A stretch of 64,000 bases of DNA from Paraburkholderia sp. ZP32-5 (GCF_021390495.1 NZ_JAJEJP010000001.1:1-64000); one strand, 5' to 3'; shown: positions 50,342-59,599, counted from the stretch's first letter. The notes: generated from the sequence alone by a model not told the origin. Program-made: numbers and translations.

Positions 50342-51217
50342 ATGAAATCGACAACCAGACGATGTTTTATGCAGCAAGCGGGATCGGTCGCGCTTTCGAT
50401 CGCGTGTGCGCCGGCGTTCGCACAAGGCACGGCGATTACGCCTGGCAACGGGCTGCTCGCGCGTCTGAAAAGCGCCGGGAAGGTGCGTGTCGGCGTCGCC
50501 GTCGACTATCCGTTTTCGACGCTCGGTCCGGACGGCTCGCTCAACGGCGTGGCACCGACCATCACGAAAGCGATCATGACGCGGCTCGGCATTCCGGAGG
50601 TCGAAGGCTATGTCGCGACCTACGGCGAGCTGATCCCCGGCATGATGGCGGGCCGCTGGGACATCACGTCGGCGGCGCTGACGATCTCGAAGGCGCGCTG
50701 CGAGCAGGTGCGTTTCGCCGATCCGATCGTGTTCGGCGGCGACGTGATCGTCGCGCTCGACGACTACAGCGGTGCGATGCCCAAACGCCTGAGCGAGCTT
50801 GCCAGGGGCAGCGATGACATCGCCGTGCTGGCTGGCGGCGTCGATCTGAAAACCGCGCTCGCCGCGGGCATTCCCGCCGAACGTCTGCGCCAGTTCGGCA
50901 ACGAGTCGCTCGAAATCGACGCGCTGCTCGCCAGACGCGTGCGTTTCGCGATCATGTCGCTGAACCCGGTCAACACGCTGTCGAAGCAGCGCAGTCTGAA
51001 GCTGAAGACCACCTATCCGGTCGAGGATGCGCCCGCACGCGGTGCATCGTGCGCGTTCCGCATGCAGGACACCGATCTGCACACGGCGTACAACGCGCAG
51101 CTTCGCGCGATGAAAGCATCGGGCGAACTCGCGACGATCCTCAAGCGATTCGACTTCGACACGCCGCCCGAATTGCGCGACGTGACCGTCGAGCAATTGT
51201 GTGCAGCCGCGATCTGA
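50342..51217 (+). CDS. ABC transporter substrate-binding protein
   Basis: 291 residues with an N-terminal signal that contains a TRR(C)F twin-arginine-like pair (STTRRCFMQQAGSVALSIAC) ending near FA-QG. SBP_bac_3 fold (KVRVGVAVDYPFSTLGPDG). It provides ligand capture for the two permeases and ATPase that follow. Confidence 0.87.
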   Translation: MKSTTRRCFMQQAGSVALSIACAPAFAQGTAITPGNGLLARLKSAGKVRVGVAVDYPFSTLGPDGSLNGVAPTITKAIMTRLGIPEVEGYVATYGELIPGMMAGRWDITSAALTISKARCEQVRFADPIVFGGDVIVALDDYSGAMPKRLSELARGSDDIAVLAGGVDLKTALAAGIPAERLRQFGNESLEIDALLARRVRFAIMSLNPVNTLSKQRSLKLKTTYPVEDAPARGASCAFRMQDTDLHTAYNAQLRAMKASGELATILKRFDFDTPPELRDVTVEQLCAAAI

Positions 51218-51251
51218 GCCACGTATCGATACGCCGAAAACGGAGAGTCCG

Positions 51252-51977
51252 ATGGACGCAAGCAAAACGCTGGTCGATTACCTGCCGTTCCTGTTGATGG
51301 GAATTCCGGTGACGCTGGAAGTTACCGTGCTGTCGATGGCGCTCGCGCTGGCGGTCGCGCTCATACTCGCGCTCGGGCGCAGCGCGCCGCACGCGTGGTT
51401 GCGATGGCCGGCGGGCTTCGTGATCGAACTGTTTCGTGGCAGTTCTTCGCTGGTGCAACTGTTCTGGGCGTTCTATGTGCTGCCGTTTTTCGGCATCGAT
51501 CTGCCGGCGCTCGTCGCGGGAGTGCTGGTGCTCGGCCTGAACGAGGGCAGTTACCTGTCGGAAGTGTTTCGCGCGGGTTTCGCGAGCGTGCCCGACGGGC
51601 AGCGTGAAGCGTCGCTAACGCTCGGTTTCTCGCCGTGCTATCGCTTCTTTCGCGTGACGCTGCCGCAAGCGCTGCCGGTCATGATTCCGCCGTTCGGCAA
51701 TGCGCTGATCGTGATGCTGAAGTTCTCGTCGCTGGTCTCGCTGGTGACGATCCGGGATCTGTCGTTCCGCGCAAGTCTGATCGCGACTTCGCTCGGCGAA
51801 TCGGCCGCCGTGTTCGGCGTCGTGATGGTGATCTACTACGCGCTCGCATTGATGCTGAGCGCTCTCGCCAGGCAGTTGGAGGCCACCGTCGATGTGCGCT
51901 TCGAACGTCCGTCGAAGGGCTTTCGTCTGTCCGCGCGCGTGAACGTGCCGCAATGGGCGATCGGAGCGAAATCATGA
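51252..51977 (+). CDS. Amino-acid ABC transporter permease 1
   Basis: The start ATG 51252 gives 241 residues. About five membrane helices and the EAA-type coupling segment (EASLTLGFSPCYRFFRVTLP) typical of HisM/GlnP permeases. It overlaps the next permease gene by four bases (ATGA). Confidence 0.88.
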   Translation: MDASKTLVDYLPFLLMGIPVTLEVTVLSMALALAVALILALGRSAPHAWLRWPAGFVIELFRGSSSLVQLFWAFYVLPFFGIDLPALVAGVLVLGLNEGSYLSEVFRAGFASVPDGQREASLTLGFSPCYRFFRVTLPQALPVMIPPFGNALIVMLKFSSLVSLVTIRDLSFRASLIATSLGESAAVFGVVMVIYYALALMLSALARQLEATVDVRFERPSKGFRLSARVNVPQWAIGAKS

Positions 51978-52636
51978 ATGCGATCGGCTGGAACTGGAGC
52001 TTCGCATTGTCGACGCTGCCGGCGTTGCTGGTTGGTTTCCGGCTGACCGTGCTGGCGACACTGCTCGGCTCGGCGCTCGCGTTCGTGCTCGGACTCGCGT
52101 TGACACTGTTGCGGATGACGCGTCACGCGCCGCTGACGCTGATCGTCAATGCATTCGTGTCGTTCGTGCGCGGCACGCCGCTGCTGGTGCAGTTGTACGT
52201 GCTGTTCTACGTCCTGCCGAAATGGGGCGTGTCAACGTCGGCGTTCGTGACGGGTGTCGTGGGCCTCGGCGTCTATTACAGCGCGTCCACGTCCGAGGTG
52301 TATCGCGCGGGGATCGAAGGCGTCGCGCCCGGTCAGTGGGAGGCCGCGTTGACACTCGGCCTGCCGATCCGCCGCGTGTGGAGCGGCGTGATCCTGCCGC
52401 AGGCGATGCGCGCTGTGCTGCCGGTGCTCGGCAATCAGGTCGTCGCGATGTTCAAGGAGACCTCGCTGCTGTCAACCATCACCGTGATGGAAATGCTCGC
52501 GCAGGCGACCAACATCGGTTCGATCCAGTATCGCTACGTCGAGCCGCTGACGCTTGCGGGCGCACTGTATTTCGTCATCAGCTACGTTTCGGCGAAGGGT
52601 CTTCGCCGGCTGGAGGTCGGTCATGTCAATGCTTGA
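51974..52636 (+). CDS. Amino-acid ABC transporter permease 2
   Basis: 220 residues of the same HisM/GlnP family, with the coupling segment EAALTLGLPIRRVWSGVILP. It forms a heterodimeric channel with permease 1. Its end overlaps the ATPase start by 14 bases. Confidence 0.88.
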   Translation: MNAIGWNWSFALSTLPALLVGFRLTVLATLLGSALAFVLGLALTLLRMTRHAPLTLIVNAFVSFVRGTPLLVQLYVLFYVLPKWGVSTSAFVTGVVGLGVYYSASTSEVYRAGIEGVAPGQWEAALTLGLPIRRVWSGVILPQAMRAVLPVLGNQVVAMFKETSLLSTITVMEMLAQATNIGSIQYRYVEPLTLAGALYFVISYVSAKGLRRLEVGHVNA

Positions 52637-53474
52637 AGCAGTGGCCGCGGCGCACGATGCGTCGTGCGCGAATACCAACATGAGCACGAACGTGAACGTG
52701 GATCAAGCGATCGTCGCGATGAGCGGCGTATCCAAGAGCTACGGCGAGCGCCGCATTCTCGACGCCATCGATCTGCGCGTCGCACCCCGCCAGAGAATCG
52801 CGTTGATCGGGCCGAGCGGTTCGGGCAAGACGACGATCCTGCGTCTTGCCATCGGCCTGATCAAACCGGATGCGGGTACCATCGAGATCGACGGCAGTCA
52901 CCTCTGGCATACGCGTGACGCAAACGGCGCGCTCGTTGATGCGGGCGAGCGACAGGCGCGGCGTGTGCGGCGCCGGATCGGCATCGTGTTCCAGCACTTC
53001 AATCTGTTTCCGCATATGACGGCGCTAGCCAACGTGCGCGAGCCGCTCGTGCACGTACTCGGCCTGTCGCGCGACGAAAGCGACGCGCGCGCGATCGATC
53101 TGCTCACGCAGGTTGGTTTGAAAGCTCATCTGAGCAAGCGCCCGGCGCAGTTATCCGGCGGTCAGCAGCAACGCGTGGCGATTGCGCGTTCGCTCGCGTT
53201 ACGCCCGAAGGTGATGCTGTTCGACGAAGTGACGTCGGCGCTCGATCCGGAGCTGGTCAGCGAAGTGTTACGCATCGTGCGTGAACTCGCACACGCGAGC
53301 GACATGACGATGCTGATGGTTACGCACGAGATCCAGTTTGCCGCGGACATCGCGGATCGGGTGCTGATGTTCGACAACGGGAGGATTATCGAGGACGGTC
53401 CGCCCGCGCAGGTGCTGAAAGATCCCATGGAGGCACGCACGCGAAGTTTTTTGCGCGCGGTGCTCGAACGTTGA
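52623..53474 (+). CDS. Amino-acid ABC transporter ATPase
   Basis: 283 residues. The start ATG 52623 lies inside the permease gene; a second in-frame ATG follows at 52680. Walker A GPSGSGKTT (63-71), signature LSGGQQQR, Walker B MLFDEVTSALDP and the switch His in TH(E)IQFA are intact. It powers import by the preceding permeases. Confidence 0.93.
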   Translation: MSMLEAVAAAHDASCANTNMSTNVNVDQAIVAMSGVSKSYGERRILDAIDLRVAPRQRIALIGPSGSGKTTILRLAIGLIKPDAGTIEIDGSHLWHTRDANGALVDAGERQARRVRRRIGIVFQHFNLFPHMTALANVREPLVHVLGLSRDESDARAIDLLTQVGLKAHLSKRPAQLSGGQQQRVAIARSLALRPKVMLFDEVTSALDPELVSEVLRIVRELAHASDMTMLMVTHEIQFAADIADRVLMFDNGRIIEDGPPAQVLKDPMEARTRSFLRAVLER

Positions 53475-53690
53475 ACGGAGGAAGCATAACCGTTCTGTTT
53501 GGAGGTTTCAACCGTGAGCGCACTTCCTGATACGGTGGATGAAATCTCGCGACATGCAGGCGCATCACCTTCCGTCCTTAGCGATGGCAATGACATCCCG
53601 CTCATGGCGGAATTCGACTCGCGAAGCTAATGGACGGAACGGACTTGTCGCAAAACGGATTGCGTCGGGTTACACGGGAACCGCCGAGAA
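53475..53690. other. Right end of island A
   Basis: Contains one small open frame, listed separately; nothing else is supported before the repeat at 53691. Confidence 0.4.
53514..53630 (+). CDS. Small open frame of 38 codons after the importer operon
   Basis: GTG start with a very good GGAGG 8-12 bases upstream; reads VSALPDTVDEISRHAGASPS and ends at TAA. It could be a real small protein or the front of a gene truncated by island rearrangement. No family recognised. Confidence 0.35.
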   Translation: MSALPDTVDEISRHAGASPSVLSDGNDIPLMAEFDSRS

Positions 53691-53846
53691 GATGGATCGG
53701 CATTGACCGATACGGGCCCAAAACGCCGACACCATGCGCTACACGGAATCCAGAAAGCAAAAAGCCCAGTCACGAGGACTGGGCTAAGTGCTTGAATTCT
53801 TTGGTGGGGCGTGAGTGACTCGAACACTCGACCTACGGATTAAGAG
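53691..53846 (-). repeat. About 156-bp direct repeat: tRNA-Lys 3' half plus terminator, copy 2
   Basis: Matches 62744-62900 closely along its whole length. It contains (minus-strand order) the tRNA-Lys(CTT) 3' half at 53802-53846, a terminator hairpin, and about 70 bases of native downstream sequence. The tRNA part diverges from copy 3 right after AAGAG, so it lacks its 5' half. Confidence 0.8.
53757..53785 (-). terminator. tRNA-Lys terminator, copy 2
   Basis: Stem AGCCCAGTC / GACTGGGCT with a 5-nt loop; on the minus strand it is followed by a run of U (AAAAA on the plus strand). Confidence 0.75.
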
Positions 53847-54083
53847 ACTGGACTGGTTGATTTAAATTCTTTGTTAATCAAATACTTGCTGCGGCTTGCC
53901 CCAGTGCTTCCCAATCTCATCCAACCCTCGACATGGGGTGCCCAGACGCGGCATGTCACGATTCCGGCACAGTATGGTTTGCAGCTAGGATCGCTTAATG
54001 CTTTTTGCATCGAGCGCCTGCCCGAGACGATCGTCGCGCTCGGTCGTCGGGCGCTGGCCGGGCCATGAACCGCCGTTCGTCCG
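53847..54083. other. Gene-free left end of island B
   Basis: No supported gene. A segment around 54,013-54,060 recurs in diverged form near 55,360-55,410. Confidence 0.35.
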
Positions 54084-54272
54084 TTGCATCGTTTGGACGT
54101 TCGGACGACGGCTACCCGACACCATCTCGTCTTGACCCATGAAGTCACGAACATTGGCAGTGACCGGACGCAGTTGAGCCCGATGGCGAAGGCCACGCGC
54201 GATGCCATGGGCAAGAGGAAGATCAAGGCGCTGGCAGACCGTGGATACTTCAGCACACCGGAAATCCTTTAG
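54084..54272 (+). pseudogene. IS1182-type transposase internal fragment
   Basis: Encodes HHLVLTHEVTNIGSDRTQLS and AMGKRKIKALADRGYFSTPE, the conserved central block of IS1182-like DDE transposases (the Asp of ADRGYFS is catalytic). It is cut on both sides and stops at TAG, so it is inactive. Confidence 0.65.
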
Positions 54273-54431
54273 CGCCTCGGCGCCACGCAAACGCGCTCCT
54301 TCGGGTTCTCTACTGGCCGGCCGGTCTGGATGTTTTTAACTGCCTCGGCCAGGAGTGGCAATTCGACATCGCAACCCAGATCGGCCACAATCGCTAGCAG
54401 GACTCCCTCAAATAGCTTCAGGGCCTTGGGA

Positions 54432-55229
54432 ATGGCGAAAAAAGGTAATCGTACGATAGTCGAAGAAATCTACCGGCGTCACATCCGACTGTTCCGAGAA
54501 GTCAATGACCTTCATATCTTCGCTTCTCGCACATCGCCGCTGCTGAAGGCAGCGGCCGAGGAACATAAAGGTGAGTTCATTGATCCTGACGAAGACATTA
54601 AACTCTCCGTGCCGGGAAAGCATGGGCGACCTGCAATAGCGCGGCGAAACGCCACCGAGTTGAGCAGCTTGCTCAAGCGTTTCGCGAATGAAGAGCTTTT
54701 TGCAAATCTCCTTGTGACCGCTGTATCGCGCTTCGAGTTCTACCTCGTTGATGTGCTCGGCTTGTTCCTTCGGATGGCACCGGAAAAGCTGCTACGCGGT
54801 CCGAAGGGTGGTGACTCCAGCAAATCCGTGCCATTGCAGATGGTAATCGACGCTGAAAATCTCGAAGGGTTGTACGAGGGACTAATCGAACAGCGAATCC
54901 AAGCCATCTTCTATGCAGAGCCGAAGGAATACTGCGCTTATTTCAACGCGATATCTGAACTAGAAATACCTGAGGAGTCTTTCCGTCAGTTCTTCGAAAT
55001 CAAGGCGACCAGAGATCTCATCGTTCACAATTCTTTGGTGGTGAATGATCTCTACAAGAAAAAGGCTGGAGCGTTGTCACGCGGAGACATAGGCGTTCGA
55101 CTAAAGGTCAAGAAGGATTATTTCGAAGCATCTCTGAGCGCGATGAAGAAGTTGTCAGGGACGATAGAGAAGAAAACGCGTGAGAAACACGGCAAAGACT
55201 GGGAACAGGGGCAAGATACGGATGTGTGA
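54432..55229 (+). CDS. HEPN-motif protein, possible RNase toxin
   Basis: The start ATG 54432 (MAKKGNRTIVEEIYRR) gives 265 residues; the upstream part of the frame is not protein-like. Mostly helical. The segment ATRDLIVHNSLVVNDLYKKK holds the HEPN signature R194-x4-H199 of metal-independent RNases, in the setting typical of RiboL-PSP-HEPN-like proteins. The C-terminus is Lys-rich. No antitoxin gene is adjacent. A defence or toxin role is inferred from motif and location. Confidence 0.6.
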   Translation: MAKKGNRTIVEEIYRRHIRLFREVNDLHIFASRTSPLLKAAAEEHKGEFIDPDEDIKLSVPGKHGRPAIARRNATELSSLLKRFANEELFANLLVTAVSRFEFYLVDVLGLFLRMAPEKLLRGPKGGDSSKSVPLQMVIDAENLEGLYEGLIEQRIQAIFYAEPKEYCAYFNAISELEIPEESFRQFFEIKATRDLIVHNSLVVNDLYKKKAGALSRGDIGVRLKVKKDYFEASLSAMKKLSGTIEKKTREKHGKDWEQGQDTDV

Positions 55230-55641
55230 ACCCTGAGAGAATCTAGACTCGGGCGACAAATAGCAAGGCCGCCGATTCCGTGCGACTAGAAGGTCCGCTT
55301 CGAAGCAAGGCGACGGCAGATATGGGTCGTGATATGGCTCTTGCATAGCGCCCACGTCCGAGATGATCGTTGCGCTTGATCGTCGGGCGCTCGCGATCCA
55401 TGGATGGTCAGTGGACTGTGCACGCCGGATTCACGACAACTCAGTGATTGTAGGTGAGCGCATCACTGTGTAGCGCTGGGCGATTGTGCCATTGTGCCCA
55501 GCATGGCAACCCCTTAAGTGAAGGTCGGCACAAGAAGGGCCCGGTTACAGCATAAGCAACGCCGTATCCTCTCGGTTTCCGCGTTACCCACGGTAGCCTC
55601 GAGTCCCGCGCGCCACCTCTAAATCGGATGTGCAGCGGGAT
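55230..55641. other. Gene-free stretch between HEPN-type genes
   Basis: No supported gene. It includes a diverged copy of the sequence near 54,013 (shared words GATCGT and GTCGGGCGCT), probably a trace of the same decayed insertion sequence. Confidence 0.35.
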
Positions 55642-56520
55642 TTACGCTAGAGGAAGTCCGTGCTCGTCCATCCTTGCTGAGAGCTTTTGCATGAACGTGC
55701 GCGTATTGTCGAATAAGGTCGTTGCTTCTTCCTCGGTATAGACGCTCTCGACGTGCATCGTACGGTTTCTCCACGCGTCCTTGATTGCATCCAGTCTGGC
55801 ATATACCGATTGGAAGAAATCCCCCTCCGGCCAGCCCGCTCTTTCACGCGTCAGCCTTTCATCCCTTATGCGATTCAGCACAATGCCCCAGTTTCGAGCG
55901 TTGCCCACTAGCTCTACCTCAATGCCTAAACACTTGTAAACGGATCGCAAAGCGACTTCCAGAACTCTCATCAAGTGAAACACGGTTGCCGTGCTACGGC
56001 CTACTGCTAGGCATTTTCCGGCTTCCGCAATGTCATATCGCGCGCTACAAAATTTTTCATGAACTTCATCCCCGAATAACGGGTTTTCCGGGGAGAAGTA
56101 CTTTTCCTTTCCGTGCGGAAGCATTAGCGCAACTTTCAAAGTGGCTTCGGCTTGGAAGCAATGCACAATCCGATCGATGTAGCCTTTCACTCGAGCTTGA
56201 TCGGAGCCTCGGTAGTGATGCAATCCGTCAGGCTCAAGCGGATTTCTCTCTAGCTCTAAGATCAGATCGCGTGCGGGCACACTTGTGGTGGTCAGCCCAA
56301 CTGCCTCGGAGGCTGCACTGAAATCGCGAGTGAGCTGCAATAGGTCGACGTACTCTCGCTCCGCGAGGCCTAGGTGCATGGTTGGCTGAAGAGACCCAAT
56401 ATACTGACCCAAAGTTGCCAGCCGTGTGTACGCAGACACTAGCTTACCAATCGGGAGATCGAACATGTCGAGCAGGCGCCAAGGATTATAGGGAGCCGAA
56501 ATATTACCCTGGCATGCCAT
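55642..56520 (-). CDS. Helical hypothetical protein with HEPN-like RxxxxH motif
   Basis: About 292 residues from ATG 56520; a GTG at 56556 preceded directly by a stop codon is the only longer option, and the true start may have been lost. The C-terminal part reads AWRNRTMHVESVYTEEEATT, an R-x4-H motif in the setting seen in many phage- and island-encoded HEPN-like proteins. Ala/Leu-rich helices precede it. Function unknown; it lies just outside the IS150-type element. Confidence 0.55.
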   Translation of the reverse strand: MACQGNISAPYNPWRLLDMFDLPIGKLVSAYTRLATLGQYIGSLQPTMHLGLAEREYVDLLQLTRDFSAASEAVGLTTTSVPARDLILELERNPLEPDGLHHYRGSDQARVKGYIDRIVHCFQAEATLKVALMLPHGKEKYFSPENPLFGDEVHEKFCSARYDIAEAGKCLAVGRSTATVFHLMRVLEVALRSVYKCLGIEVELVGNARNWGIVLNRIRDERLTRERAGWPEGDFFQSVYARLDAIKDAWRNRTMHVESVYTEEEATTLFDNTRTFMQKLSARMDEHGLPLA

Positions 56521-56653
56521 CTCGTCGACGCCAAGCGCCTCGCCCAGCGTGCCCACTTACGCACTTGTTGACGGTGCGCTTGTCGATGTCGGGCCCGGAT
56601 AAACCGTCATTCGCCTGGCTCCAGGTTCCAGACTGTTGATGTCCACGCAGAAT

Positions 56654-58278
56654 TGACCCATCGGGGATGCGGCTATTTTCTTGGACTGGTTTACGTCGTT
56701 AGCCCCAGGCTTTCACGGCACTCGATGGGGCTGAGATAGCCAAGGGAGCCCTTGATCCGTTTCTCGTTGTACCAGCGGACGTAGGCGTTCAGTACCTCAA
56801 CGAACTCCGCGATGGTTGTCGAACGCCAGTCTCCTGGATAGAACATCTCGGTTTTCAGCCTGCCGAAGAATCCCTCACACGCTGCATTGTCTGGGGAACA
56901 GGCTTTCCGCGATATGGATCGAATCAGCTTAGCCTTTGCAACCCGCGATAGCCAGCCAGGCCAACGGTAGTGGCCACCCCGATCGGAATGCACGATCGGC
57001 GTTTTATCTTCTTCAGTCACGGTCTCAATAGCCGCATCTAACATGGTGTTCACGAGCTCTGCGTCAGGGCTCGTGCCAATCGACCAGCTGACTACCATGC
57101 CATCGAAGCAGTCGATCATGGGCGACAGATATACCTTACCTGCAGGAATCTGGAACTCGGAGATATCGGTCACCCACTTTTCGTTGGGCGCGTCAGCACG
57201 GAAATCGCGATTGATGACGTTATCAGGGGCAGGGCTAATCTCCCCGATATAAGAACGGTATCGGCGCCGCCTGGGCCTGGCTGCATGGAGGCCGCCTTGT
57301 TTCATGAGGCGACGCACGACTTTCTCCGATAGAAACACACGTTGTCGGCCGAGCGCTGCCTGCACCCGACGATAGCCGTAGGATCGGTGATTGTCCTCGA
57401 AGATCTCTGCAACGGTACGACGGACTTCTGCATATTTGTCGGCAACCCGTATGGGCGACCGATGGTAGAAATAGGTGCTGCGCGCTAGGTCCAACCGCGC
57501 AAGCAGTTCAGCCAGACTGTATTCTTCTCTCAGGGCGTCAACCAGCGTCGTCTTCTCCCGGTTGCTCAGGAGTGGCAGGTTGACGCCCTGGTCTTTTTTT
57601 AGGAGTTCATTCGCCTTCTTCAACAGGTCGTGTTCAAGCTGCAGATTACGAATGTCGCGCCGGAGCCCTTCGACCTGCCGCTCCAGTTCGTCCCGATCCG
57701 TCTCTGCAGGTGATCGCTTGTCGCGTTTCATGGATGCGGGGGCCTCTCGGCCGAGTAACTGATTCTTCCAGTTGTACAGCGTCACCCTGTCGACGTCCAG
57801 CTTTCGCGCCAACGCCAGCGCACTGCCTTCACGTGTGCGTAGTTCGTACACCGCGGCCTGCCTAGACTCCAATGATGCGGCCGGTCGACCTGCCTTGCCA
57901 ACCACGCATCTCCTGGTTTCCGGATAGCGCTCGCGAACCCACGCCGTCAGTATCTGGCGACAGGGATAGCCTAATGCCCTGAGGGTGAAGGCGAAGCAGC
58001 GTCCGTGGTTGACGTAGTGCTCGAGTGCTACGTTCTTCTGTTTTTCTGAATATTTCGGCTTTCCGCGAACATACTCCTTCTGCAGATCGCCACTGCTCTC
58101 GAATTCCGCACACCACGCCTTAAGAGAATTCTTCGTCGGGTAACCCAACTGACGGATGGTCGCCTTGATGCGCTTCCCGAGTTTCAGGTACAGCTCGACC
58201 GCCCGAACGCGGTCTTCGTATGAATACATGGACCACCTCCAGGTAGTCCAAAATTTTGTCCGCATCCCCAGTGGGTCA
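56654..58278 (-). mobile_element. IS3-family element (IS150-type, single transposase frame), 1,625 bp
   Basis: Imperfect terminal inverted repeats of about 34 bp begin TGACCCA(T/C)...GGGGATGCGG and end inward at TTGGACT. The TG...CA termini are typical of IS3 elements. Flanking trinucleotides (AAT left, GTA right) do not match, so no target duplication is visible; one flank was rearranged after insertion. Confidence 0.85.
56691..58229 (-). CDS. IS3-family transposase (IS150-type, OrfAB in one frame)
   Basis: The start ATG 58229 (MYSYEDRVRAVELYLKLGKR) gives 512 residues. Two N-terminal HTH units, a coiled-coil with leucine repeats (LQLEHDLLKKANELLKK), then the rve integrase core with D in WVTDISEFQ, D in HSDRGGHYR and E in FFGRLKTEMF. 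OrfA and OrfB are fused without a programmed frameshift. Confidence 0.88.
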   Translation of the reverse strand: MYSYEDRVRAVELYLKLGKRIKATIRQLGYPTKNSLKAWCAEFESSGDLQKEYVRGKPKYSEKQKNVALEHYVNHGRCFAFTLRALGYPCRQILTAWVRERYPETRRCVVGKAGRPAASLESRQAAVYELRTREGSALALARKLDVDRVTLYNWKNQLLGREAPASMKRDKRSPAETDRDELERQVEGLRRDIRNLQLEHDLLKKANELLKKDQGVNLPLLSNREKTTLVDALREEYSLAELLARLDLARSTYFYHRSPIRVADKYAEVRRTVAEIFEDNHRSYGYRRVQAALGRQRVFLSEKVVRRLMKQGGLHAARPRRRRYRSYIGEISPAPDNVINRDFRADAPNEKWVTDISEFQIPAGKVYLSPMIDCFDGMVVSWSIGTSPDAELVNTMLDAAIETVTEEDKTPIVHSDRGGHYRWPGWLSRVAKAKLIRSISRKACSPDNAACEGFFGRLKTEMFYPGDWRSTTIAEFVEVLNAYVRWYNEKRIKGSLGYLSPIECRESLGLTT

Positions 58279-58309
58279 GTATTTGGTGGAAATCAACACA
58301 CAGACATAG
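58279..58309 (+). pseudogene. Left piece of a gene interrupted by the second IS
   Basis: The 31 bases between the two insertion sequences encode VFGGNQHTDI and run in frame, through one copy of the TAG duplication, into the open frame at 59600-59778. It is part of one broken coding region. Confidence 0.5.
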
Positions 58310-58348
58310 TGAGCTTCCCTCGGTTTTTCGCCTTCCATCGGCCCCGAG

Positions 58349-59239
58349 TTATGCAGCGGCATCGTTGGTCTGCTGAGCTTTGATCCAGTCCCGAAGGAAC
58401 CGCTCCGGAGAAACCAGACCGAGCGACGAATGACGACGACTGCGGTTGTAAAACACTTCGATGTATTCGAACAGATCGGCCTTCGCGTCCTGATGCGTCC
58501 GGTAACGCGTGGCGTGAACCCGTTCGTTTTTCAAGCTGTTGAAGAAGCTTTCCGTCGGCGCATTGTCCCAACAATTTCCTTTGCGACTCATCGGGCAGCG
58601 CATGCCGTAAGCGCCCAGCTTGCGCTGGTATTCATGACTCGCGTACTGACTGCCTCTATCCGAATGACACAGCGCGCCGGGCGCGGGGCGGCGCCGGAAC
58701 CAGGCCATCGTCAGTGCGTCGATCACGAGATCGGCCGTCATGCGCGGCTTGATCGACCAGCCCACCACTTCCCGGTTAAACAGATCGAGCACCACGGCCA
58801 GGTACAGCCAGCCCTCGTCGGTCCAGATGTACGTGATGTCCGAGCTGAACACCTGGTTCGGCCCGGCAGGCGTGAACTCGCGATTCAACAGATTCGGCGC
58901 GACCGGCAGCTTGTGCTTCGAGTCGGTTGTCACCCGGTAGCGGCGCTTGTGCCGGGCCCGGATGCCGTTTTCACGCATCAGCCGTTCCACGCGTTCCTTG
59001 CTGACCGGAAAGCCGCAGTCACGGATTTCCCCGGTCATACGCGGAGAACCGTAGGCACTCTTGACCTCGGCGTGCACCGTCCGCATCAGCGTCAGCAATT
59101 GCGGGTCCGTCAGTCGCGTTCGTCCCGGCTTGCCGCCACGCTTCCACGCGCGATACCCGTTCACACTAACCGACAACACCTCGCACAGCGAGGACAGCGC
59201 ATATTGCCCAACCTGCCCGTCGATCCAGGCATACCTCAC
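58349..59239 (-). CDS. IS3-family transposase OrfB
   Basis: 296 residues with the rve catalytic core: D in SSDITYIWTDEG, D in CHSDRGSQYAS, E in PTESFFNSLKNE. An N-terminal HTH_21 region precedes it. Probably made as an OrfAB fusion by ribosomal frameshifting at the 4-bp overlap with orfA. Confidence 0.9.
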   Translation of the reverse strand: MRYAWIDGQVGQYALSSLCEVLSVSVNGYRAWKRGGKPGRTRLTDPQLLTLMRTVHAEVKSAYGSPRMTGEIRDCGFPVSKERVERLMRENGIRARHKRRYRVTTDSKHKLPVAPNLLNREFTPAGPNQVFSSDITYIWTDEGWLYLAVVLDLFNREVVGWSIKPRMTADLVIDALTMAWFRRRPAPGALCHSDRGSQYASHEYQRKLGAYGMRCPMSRKGNCWDNAPTESFFNSLKNERVHATRYRTHQDAKADLFEYIEVFYNRSRRHSSLGLVSPERFLRDWIKAQQTNDAAA

Positions 59240-59529
59240 AGCAGGTCCTTCGCGAAGTATGCTGCCGCTTTTTTTGCAATCTCAAGCTCCATTTGCAGGC
59301 GCTTGTTCTCGGCTCGCAGACGCGACAGCTCCATCTGTTCCGGCGTGACTGGCTTCGCTCCAGCTCCATTCAGCTTGCCCGACGCCTCTGCCTTCACCCA
59401 GTTGCGCAGCGTCTGCTCCGACATGCCCAGTTCCCGGGCCACCACAGCGAAGCCCTGGCCTTCCTTGACCCGCTGGACGGCGGCTACCTTGAACTCCGCC
59501 GTGTACGCTTGTTTCGGTACTTTAAACAT
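59236..59529 (-). CDS. IS3-family transposase OrfA
   Basis: 97 residues: an N-terminal HTH_Tnp_1 (YTAEFKVAAVQRVKEGQGFA; ELGMSEQTLRNWVK) followed by a leucine-zipper helix (LRAENKRLQMELEIAKKAAA). Ends in the overlap with orfB where frameshifting normally happens. Confidence 0.88.
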   Translation of the reverse strand: MFKVPKQAYTAEFKVAAVQRVKEGQGFAVVARELGMSEQTLRNWVKAEASGKLNGAGAKPVTPEQMELSRLRAENKRLQMELEIAKKAAAYFAKDLL

Positions 59530-59599
59530 CCCTGATTCCCTTCCTTTCCGTCGAGTTTATACATGACCGGTTGGAAGGCGAAATTTCAGGGGAAGCTCA

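Larger units (their letters stand above)
39127..53846. mobile_element. Genomic island A (catabolic), between tRNA-Lys copies 1 and 2
   Basis: The 14.7-kb stretch is bounded by direct repeats of the tRNA-Lys 3' half. It carries a divergent LysR regulator, a degradation cluster, a porin, and an oxygenase/ABC-importer module. No integrase is inside it, so it was either moved by an integrase in a neighbouring element or has lost its own. GC content is close to that of the core, pointing to a donor of similar composition. Confidence 0.6.
58310..59599 (-). mobile_element. IS3-family element with orfA/orfB, 1,290 bp, TAG target duplication
   Basis: Terminal inverted repeats TGAGCTTCCC...CGCCTTCCA at 58310 and 59599, with a 3-bp target-site duplication TAG on both sides (58307-58309 and 59600-59602). 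Intact ends and duplication indicate a recent, direct insertion. Confidence 0.85.
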
